IMG/VR virus record: IMGVR_UViG_3300042448_001973
Coordinates: 1 to 22,649 of that record
Direction: 5' to 3' (one strand)
DNA length: 22,649 nt
Source: a virus
Shown piece by piece: positions 16,430 to 22,649 of the stretch. Made by a program: the position numbers and the translations under genes. Below the pieces are notes generated by a model that saw nothing but the letters and a program-made list of their open reading frames with translations, had not been told where the DNA came from and searched no databases. Position 1 is the first letter of the stretch; each line of letters starts with the position of its first letter.

Positions 16430-18397
16430 ATGGGCGATAAAATATCAGCATTACCAGAATCTTCGACGATTGCATCGACAGATGTATTGTTGAAATCAAA
16501 TGCCGCAGGTTCGACAGAAATTATTACATTTGATAATTTTCAAACTAATTTTAATTTTCTTAGAACCACTGGTTCTAATACGATGCAAATCGGTGTTTCT
16601 GATTATTCTTTACCAGTAATTAGAATACCATCAAATAATAAATATGTAGGTGTCGGTGGAGGATCGAATTTTGTTCCTTCTTCTATTTTGCATATTAGTG
16701 GTTATGCTGGACAAAATGCTATTTTGACAATACAGTCGGCCTCTGGATATACAGGTTATCTTAAATTAGCTGATAATAATTATCCTTGGTATTTAGGAAA
16801 CGTTCCTAGTGGAAAATTTTTTATTAGTGGCGATTCTGCTAATATCTATTATCCATCTATAAATATTGATACTGATGGTCGTATGTTGATCACAGATGGT
16901 AGTCAATATTCTGTTGCTAATGTTGAATCAGATATTAATATGCAATTTTTTGCCAAAACTGGTTTAAGAATGTCTTTTGATAACAATGTTATTAGTAATG
17001 ATATAGATTTTGATTATAGTGGTATTCAGAGCAGTAAAAATTTATATATAAATTATTATCAAGATGGTAATATAACAAGTGGTACTTTCTTTGGTTTAAG
17101 TGGTGCTGTTTTTACTGATCATGATAATGGTTTGACAAGAATTGGAAATAATGATGATAGATCTCCTGATGCTAGATTGATGGTTACGAATGATACTACA
17201 AATGGTACAACATATAAAACAGTTTTAATTGAAGATGTAACTAGTCCTAATTTACATTGGAGAAAAATAGGTTCTTCAACTACTGTTTCTGCTACATTTG
17301 ATCCAAGTACTAGTCAGTTATATTGGGGTAGAAATAAATCACCTGGAGCAATTAGTTCTTCAGATCCAATTATATTTGATTTATCTAACAGAAGAATAGG
17401 TGTAGGTGTTGATCCAAGCGCATCAATTGATATTTCAGGAGCAAGTAGTACATTATTTACAAGATATCAGTCTGCCAGCGAAACAATGGTAATAAAATAC
17501 CAAATTAATTCAGAAGTTGGTAGTGCTTTTAATGAAATTTTTACTACATACTCATCTGGCGCTAACAATAACATGATTGTTGGCTATAAATTTCAAGGTG
17601 ATAATATCTATGGAGATAGCAATGGATTAGGTGTGTTCTTTTGGCAAACAGGCACTTCTTCTAACGTCTATAATTCTTCAAGAAATGTAGCAACAATATC
17701 TGATCATGGCGATTTAGATATAAATAGATATTATAGTACAAATAATAAATATTGTCAGGGAAAATTCATACAAACTCATAGAGCTACATCTTCTGATGCA
17801 TATGATCCTGTATATTTACATTTAGATAATATTAATTATAATCATCAAAATTCTGGTAGTTTAAGTTATCATACTTTATGTCAACTAGGAGGAATTATTG
17901 AAGGCGTGGATTTTACTTGTAAATTAAATCCTACTATAACAAATGGAACAGGTTATTTAGTTTTTAATAGATTTAATGACTTGATAATGACTGAAGTAGG
18001 AGGAATAGATTATGTAAGCGGAACTCCAAGAACCACATCAGTTGGTACAAAAACATTTTTTCAATTATGGGATGCCGCTAACAATATAAATAAAGATCCT
18101 CAAGATATTGATTTATCTACATTTGTTTATGTATCTGGTGCTATTACGGGTCAAGATTTTTTCAATCTTAAAGCTAGAAGATCAAATACTACTGATGGTC
18201 AAAAATTCTATGGCGCTAGTATAAATACTTTAGAATTTAATAAATTTGATAATATTGGATGGGTTGCTTATGCAGTTACAGGTGCAACTTCAAGCGATGT
18301 GGTTCATTTAGATGGCGCTAAAAATTTAAATACAATAGTTAGTTATTTTGTTGAATCAGACACTTCAACTGAAGTAGGCACATACATCCAACAATAA
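16430..18397 (+). CDS. Tail fibre / receptor-binding protein
   Basis: A 655-residue protein. The N-terminus KISALPESSTIASTD, then VLLKSNAAGSTEIITFDNF, is a common opening of phage fibre proteins, often a virion-attachment segment. Two copies of a fibre-shaft motif follow: VGVGGGSN...SSILHISG around residues 72-92 and RIGVGVDPSASIDISG around 322-338. The rest is Ser, Asn, Thr and Tyr-rich beta structure typical of trimeric shafts and tips, with no catalytic motif I can identify. It has no membrane segment or signal. It lies between two paralogous distal tail genes, so the fibre is probably mounted on the tail tip. It is the only start in this part of the window with a Shine-Dalgarno-like sequence (AAAGGTG, about 11 bases upstream). 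It ends 1 base before the next start. Receptor unknown. Confidence 0.65.
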   Translation: MGDKISALPESSTIASTDVLLKSNAAGSTEIITFDNFQTNFNFLRTTGSNTMQIGVSDYSLPVIRIPSNNKYVGVGGGSNFVPSSILHISGYAGQNAILTIQSASGYTGYLKLADNNYPWYLGNVPSGKFFISGDSANIYYPSINIDTDGRMLITDGSQYSVANVESDINMQFFAKTGLRMSFDNNVISNDIDFDYSGIQSSKNLYINYYQDGNITSGTFFGLSGAVFTDHDNGLTRIGNNDDRSPDARLMVTNDTTNGTTYKTVLIEDVTSPNLHWRKIGSSTTVSATFDPSTSQLYWGRNKSPGAISSSDPIIFDLSNRRIGVGVDPSASIDISGASSTLFTRYQSASETMVIKYQINSEVGSAFNEIFTTYSSGANNNMIVGYKFQGDNIYGDSNGLGVFFWQTGTSSNVYNSSRNVATISDHGDLDINRYYSTNNKYCQGKFIQTHRATSSDAYDPVYLHLDNINYNHQNSGSLSYHTLCQLGGIIEGVDFTCKLNPTITNGTGYLVFNRFNDLIMTEVGGIDYVSGTPRTTSVGTKTFFQLWDAANNINKDPQDIDLSTFVYVSGAITGQDFFNLKARRSNTTDGQKFYGASINTLEFNKFDNIGWVAYAVTGATSSDVVHLDGAKNLNTIVSYFVESDTSTEVGTYIQQ

Positions 18398-18398
18398 A

Positions 18399-19928
18399 AT
18401 GGCAAATTTTCTTACATTTGAAGAAAATCAAGTTTTAATAAATAATAATCTATTTCCAGCGAATAATATTAGTTTGCAATTAAATGCAAATACAGTTCCT
18501 GTAAAAGATGTTTATGGTAATTTGCTTTATTATTCTCCAACAGGCCCAATTCAGGGGACTGTAGGATTAAATTTTTTTCTAACTGGTGCTATACCTAGTT
18601 ATCTTAGATTGGAAAATCAAGATGAAACTCCAGTCAAAATTGCTTTTAATAGATTACTGATACCAGATTGTTATTTAACAAGTTTGAGTTTTTCAGTAAA
18701 ACCATTTGAGCCGATTCCGGTAAGAGCAGAATTTGTATTTTATCATGGAGTTAAAGCTTTAAATACTAATCCTTTAATATTAAATAATAAATCTACGAAT
18801 ATACCAGCAAATGGTGTCGCGTATGCAAATAATTTATTTACTTCAGGATTAAATACGTTGAATGGTATGTCTAGTTATATCTTAACTGACAATAGATCGT
18901 CTTATATTGAAAATGCTGCTGATTTTGTTGTAACTGATTTTGATTATCAATTTTCTGTAGAGCGTGTTCCAGTTTTAAGAGTTGGAGATACGTTTCCTTT
19001 GCGAGTAGCTATGAAAGAAGCCAATGGTGAGTTTAGTATAACTACTAATAATATTGATGGATATCTTGATATTCATGGAAATACTGCTGAATTTTCTGCT
19101 GTATTAAGAGATAATACAAACTTGAATATTAATGATACTATAAATTTAACTGGTATAATAATAGATCAAAATTATGAAATAAGTGATGATAATTATGGAT
19201 TAAGTAAAATAAAAATGACTCAAGCACTTAATAGAAAACGCTCACCAGTTACTATACCTATGGAAGTTAGCAATCCAAATATAATTGCACCTCCTACAGT
19301 TAATCCGGTCAATCCTATTGTAATTCCGGGATCTGTTGTAATATCTGTACCAATTGTTGAAGAACAAAAACCAAATCTAAAAGATCCAGAGGTAAGTACT
19401 GGTACTACTACAGCACCAGAGACTGATGAAGATGAATATTATTACTATGTCGTTCTATTTGATTTAGTTATATATAGTTTAAATCCAAATTATAGATCCA
19501 TAATAACAGAAACTTTACCCAATTCTCCATCTTTAAAATCTTTTAGCGAAAATAATTTAACTTATAAATTTAATTTAATTCAATTCCCTGTTAATAAAAT
19601 TAAATTAATTGGTCGTCAAAATGAAGATGGTGAATTTTCAACAGTTTGGTTTGAAAAGAAAAATCAATTAGGATGTTCATTCAAAGTTAACAAAAATTTT
19701 AAAGATAATTTTAATGCGACCAGTTTCTATTCTAATTATTCTTCGAATTTAGCATTCAGATTTTCTTTTAAAGCTGAAGATAATCAAACTTTATTGAAGG
19801 AATATTTATTTAGTGATTTGTTTGATTGGTTAGGGGAAACATCTAATGGAAGTGGAACTGAAAAAAATCCTTATTTAATAAAAGCAGGTAATGTTGGTTT
19901 TGCTGGAGTTGGTAATCAAAATTTATGA
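18399..19928 (+). CDS. Distal tail protein with proline-rich linker and extra C-terminal domain
   Basis: A 509-residue protein. Residues about 1-280 resemble the distal protein at 15424: LTSLSFSVKPFEPIPV and FVFYHG from residue 93, then FDYQFSVERVPVLRVGD and FPLRVAMKEANGEFSIT near 190-225. A flexible Pro/Val/Asn-rich linker follows (about 290-325), then an acidic stretch and YYYYVVLFDLVIYSLN. A C-terminal beta domain of about 160 residues contains VNKIKLIGRQNEDGEFSTVW. So one copy of the duplicated core has gained a linked domain, a layout typical of proteins that hold a fibre or side appendage. The gene starts 1 base after the fibre gene and overlaps the next by ATGA. Exact role unknown; candidates are a second distal tail ring or a baseplate hub partner. 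Confidence 0.5.
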   Translation: MANFLTFEENQVLINNNLFPANNISLQLNANTVPVKDVYGNLLYYSPTGPIQGTVGLNFFLTGAIPSYLRLENQDETPVKIAFNRLLIPDCYLTSLSFSVKPFEPIPVRAEFVFYHGVKALNTNPLILNNKSTNIPANGVAYANNLFTSGLNTLNGMSSYILTDNRSSYIENAADFVVTDFDYQFSVERVPVLRVGDTFPLRVAMKEANGEFSITTNNIDGYLDIHGNTAEFSAVLRDNTNLNINDTINLTGIIIDQNYEISDDNYGLSKIKMTQALNRKRSPVTIPMEVSNPNIIAPPTVNPVNPIVIPGSVVISVPIVEEQKPNLKDPEVSTGTTTAPETDEDEYYYYVVLFDLVIYSLNPNYRSIITETLPNSPSLKSFSENNLTYKFNLIQFPVNKIKLIGRQNEDGEFSTVWFEKKNQLGCSFKVNKNFKDNFNATSFYSNYSSNLAFRFSFKAEDNQTLLKEYLFSDLFDWLGETSNGSGTEKNPYLIKAGNVGFAGVGNQNL

Positions 19929-22649
19929 AAGCTGTAAACGATTATAGAATATTAATGCCGAATGTCCCGTATTACGAGACAGGAATTGCATTTAATGAGT
20001 ATGAAATTGTTTATTATACTGGTATAAATGCTGGTACTTATACGGATAATACAAAAACACCGCCAATAACTGAAACTGTAATAAATCCAGTATTAGGAAA
20101 AACTGGATACTATTATTTAAAAAATGAAAAATATAATGTTTCTGGAGACAATAAGTTTTGGACAAGACCAGATAGCGTTTTAAATGGCGATTCATTATCT
20201 AGCTGGTGGGTTCAAAATTTCTTTTTTATTCCTACTTATGGATCTTCAGTCCAATTTAATGCGAACTATTATGAAAATATGTTTGAAGATCAATACAGAT
20301 ATGTATTGGGCAAAAGCGAAAATGTAATTCAAGTATCGGCAACGTTAAGTTTTCAAGGAGTTACTGATAATGAAGCTCGCGCATTAAATCATTTTTATCA
20401 AAATTATTTTACAAAAAGTGGTTTAGCAAATGGTCAAGGAATGCAACCTATTGAAATGAGTTTATTTTATCCTCATGATAAAGTCAGACCATTTTACTTA
20501 AAATCTATAAATAATGATTTAGAAAATGTTGATTTTAATAATATTACTTTAGAAGTTGAATCACCATTTATTTCTTTAACATCGTGGAAAGAAAAATTAA
20601 TTTCTTTTAAGACATCTGAAAATAATTATTATGATACATTGCAATATTCAAAACATGATTATGTTTTTGAATATAAATCAAATAATAGTTCTGAAGGATT
20701 TTTTTATTGTTCTGGAGACAGTATTTTAGGAGTAAGTCCATATTCAGATGGCGTTGAAAATTTATGGACTCAAAAATTTTATTTTTCACCAGACCTTATT
20801 GAGACTTTAAATTTTGAATCTTCAATGTATAAAAATGATTTAGGTAATTTTTACTTAAATCAATCTGTTGGTATAAATCCTAACTTTTTTGATCTTCAAT
20901 TAAGCTTTAATAATAGAAACGATAAAGAAGCGAAAGCTATATTGCACTTTTTAGAAAATCATAATGGTTTAGAGTTATTTGAATATGACATGTTTCCTCC
21001 ATATACAGGAACAAGAGCTTTTTTCTGTCCCGAATGGAATCATACATATAATTTTGCTGATAATCACACAATCAAAGCCAGATTAATTGAATCTAAATTC
21101 AATTATATAATTGATGATCAATTTGATACCGCTTTAAATCCAAGTGGAATTAATTTTGGATTTGTTCCACTAGGTTTTTCTAAAAAACAAATAGTAAAAA
21201 TTAAAAATAACGAATATAAACCTGTTACTTTTACTATTAGTTCTGATATTTTTGATCCAAATTCAGTACAAAATACAGATGTAAATTTTGTTCATCAATT
21301 AGATAATGAGTCTCAAATTCAAACTGCTAAAGGTGGCGGTTATGCTAATTATACAATAGATTGCGATCTTGAAACTTCTAATGAAGGTATTTTTGCTAGT
21401 ACATATTTTAAATATACAGGAGCATATCAATTTGTACAAGAAAAAGAAAATGATGGTATAATTGCGGATAATGAATTAAAATTAAATTATTCAGGAGAGT
21501 TTTATGATTATGGAGAAACAATCAATACTGCTTTTTTAAGTGGATTAAAAAATTGTGTTGCTAGTCCGTATTATGATTTTTCTATAAATCAACTTTGTTT
21601 AAAAACAAAATTTGTTATACCTCAAAGTGGATACTATTATAATAATTTTTCTGGAAGATTATCGACTACTAGTGGTTCGTTTGTTGCAAATCAATATACA
21701 GGATCTTCTAAAGGTGTGGTATTAAATAATACAAACGATTTATACGAAATTGGTGTTCCGAATGAAACTGCTTTTGAAATGAATTTTACTGGTATTTCTT
21801 TAGGAGTTGATTATTTTTTAAGAGTTAGTGGTTTAAATACAAACTATTTAGGACTAAATAGTAGTCCTTATGTTTTTGCATCTGGAGTAGATAGAATAAC
21901 GGATCAAATTACTAATCAACAAGTTATTTCAGGATTAACTGTTAATAATTTAGCAAACTTTAATATAAATCCTCCTGTTATCAGACTTGATGGAAGTGTA
22001 GAAACTTTTTATATAAAAAATGATAGAGCTAGTTATTTTGATTTGTATAAATTTGTAGAAACAAATGCCAGATTTGGAAGTGCTTTTTCTTTATATTCTG
22101 GCGTTAAAATATATTTTGATAATTCGTATTATGGGCCTTTAATAGCCGATTCTGATTTAAGTGTTTATAATACAGGTTCTTTTATTATAACAGGAAATTA
22201 TTCAATGATGCCATCAGGTGTAACTTTGAATTTTACAAAGACTAATGTAATAGGAAAAGGTGGAAATGTTTGCGATATTAAAGATATTGATAATCCAGTT
22301 TATTCAGGTAAAAACGCTTTTTATATTCATTGCAGTGGAATAATTAATATTAATAAAGATTATGATTCTATTTTTGCGGCAGGTGGTGGTGCTGGTGATA
22401 ATATTGAATTAGGTGATGTTGTAAAATATGAATCAAATAAATACACAACTTTAAAAGATGATTTTTCTACAACTTCTAATGTCACTCAATTTAACACTTT
22501 GAAACTTCATTTTAACAAAGCAAATACAATTTTAAATAAAGATCAGACTTCTGCTCAAGGATCATCTATTTTATATGATTTTTTTGATCCTACAAGAAAA
22601 CCAATTCCTTATAAAGTTTTTGGAGGTGCTGGCGGGGGGCTTGGCAAAG
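19925..22649 (+). CDS. Large minor tail/tip protein with two gpM-like domains, 3' partial
   Basis: ATG 19925 overlaps the previous stop as ATGA and the frame stays open to the window end (908 residues seen). Two domains of the lambda gpM/DUF2460 style follow each other: TLSFQGVTDNEARALNHFYQ near residue 148, and LQLSFNNRNDKEAKAILHFL near 333, the latter followed by GTRAFFCPEWNHTYNFADN, characteristic of that family. Next is an Ig/ASH-like strand (NFGFVPLGFSKKQIVKIKN, about 405-430), then about 350 residues of beta structure. The last part, GKGGNVCDIKDI, FAAGGGAGD and VFGGAGGGLGK, resembles the glycine-rich tip of gpJ-type or gp38-type host-specificity proteins. The fusion of tip-joining domains with a glycine-rich end suggests one polypeptide linking the distal tail to receptor recognition. 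The terminal domain is outside the window. Confidence 0.65.
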   Translation, partial: MKAVNDYRILMPNVPYYETGIAFNEYEIVYYTGINAGTYTDNTKTPPITETVINPVLGKTGYYYLKNEKYNVSGDNKFWTRPDSVLNGDSLSSWWVQNFFFIPTYGSSVQFNANYYENMFEDQYRYVLGKSENVIQVSATLSFQGVTDNEARALNHFYQNYFTKSGLANGQGMQPIEMSLFYPHDKVRPFYLKSINNDLENVDFNNITLEVESPFISLTSWKEKLISFKTSENNYYDTLQYSKHDYVFEYKSNNSSEGFFYCSGDSILGVSPYSDGVENLWTQKFYFSPDLIETLNFESSMYKNDLGNFYLNQSVGINPNFFDLQLSFNNRNDKEAKAILHFLENHNGLELFEYDMFPPYTGTRAFFCPEWNHTYNFADNHTIKARLIESKFNYIIDDQFDTALNPSGINFGFVPLGFSKKQIVKIKNNEYKPVTFTISSDIFDPNSVQNTDVNFVHQLDNESQIQTAKGGGYANYTIDCDLETSNEGIFASTYFKYTGAYQFVQEKENDGIIADNELKLNYSGEFYDYGETINTAFLSGLKNCVASPYYDFSINQLCLKTKFVIPQSGYYYNNFSGRLSTTSGSFVANQYTGSSKGVVLNNTNDLYEIGVPNETAFEMNFTGISLGVDYFLRVSGLNTNYLGLNSSPYVFASGVDRITDQITNQQVISGLTVNNLANFNINPPVIRLDGSVETFYIKNDRASYFDLYKFVETNARFGSAFSLYSGVKIYFDNSYYGPLIADSDLSVYNTGSFIITGNYSMMPSGVTLNFTKTNVIGKGGNVCDIKDIDNPVYSGKNAFYIHCSGIININKDYDSIFAAGGGAGDNIELGDVVKYESNKYTTLKDDFSTTSNVTQFNTLKLHFNKANTILNKDQTSAQGSSILYDFFDPTRKPIPYKVFGGAGGGLGK

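Noticed and set aside
19992-20789. Two short minus-strand frames (19992-20195 and 20607-20789)
   Set aside because: They lie opposite the large tip gene whose plus-strand frame is open from 19925 to the window end and contains recognisable domains.

Overview
This window looks like part of the virion-structure region of a tailed, most likely siphovirus-type, double-stranded DNA phage (or prophage). It holds tail fibres with assembly chaperones, neck and tail-tube genes, a very long tape measure gene, and distal tail and receptor-binding genes. The DNA is AT-rich by eye, and coding is almost gapless: no gene-free stretch exceeds about 60 bases. Several genes overlap by ATGA or TAATG. Translation fits the standard bacterial code, since long frames end at TAA or TGA and no TGA lies inside them. 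I see no tRNA, integrase, CRISPR array, insertion sequence or host gene, so the host cannot be named. Most start codons lack a Shine-Dalgarno sequence and sit in A/T-rich leaders, a pattern common in Bacteroidota and some other lineages; that is only a weak hint about the host.

Layout. (1) 1-2424, plus strand: the end of a collagen-like fibre gene made of perfect 54-bp coding repeats, a glycine-rich adhesin with an ALK/LTK-like glycine-rich domain, and a tail-fibre assembly chaperone-like gene. (2) 2487-2999, plus strand: a small structural gene, possibly a head-tail connector, ending at a strong bidirectional hairpin terminator (3002-3034). (3) 6317 down to 3046, minus strand: four genes whose order and features suggest neck/head-closure proteins, a tail completion protein and a double-domain tail tube protein. 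(4) 6358-22649, plus strand, starting 40 bp from the divergent minus-strand operon: two tail-assembly-chaperone-position genes, a 2432-aa tape measure protein, two paralogous distal tail proteins on either side of a fibre/receptor-binding gene, and a large minor tail/tip protein that runs off the window.

How it works together. The minus-strand genes probably close the head, form the neck and polymerise the tube. The chaperones coat the tape measure while the tube assembles round it. The distal proteins, fibres and glycine-rich tips recognise the host.

The most unusual part is in the tape measure protein. A series of GFIPNFA-type motifs brackets globular inserts in an otherwise helical protein. 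One insert carries a clear PD-(D/E)XK nuclease signature (E879, D918, E932-x-K934) and another looks like a decayed version. This suggests a tape measure that carries nuclease cargo through the tail. All functional names are assigned from motifs and gene order without any database search.
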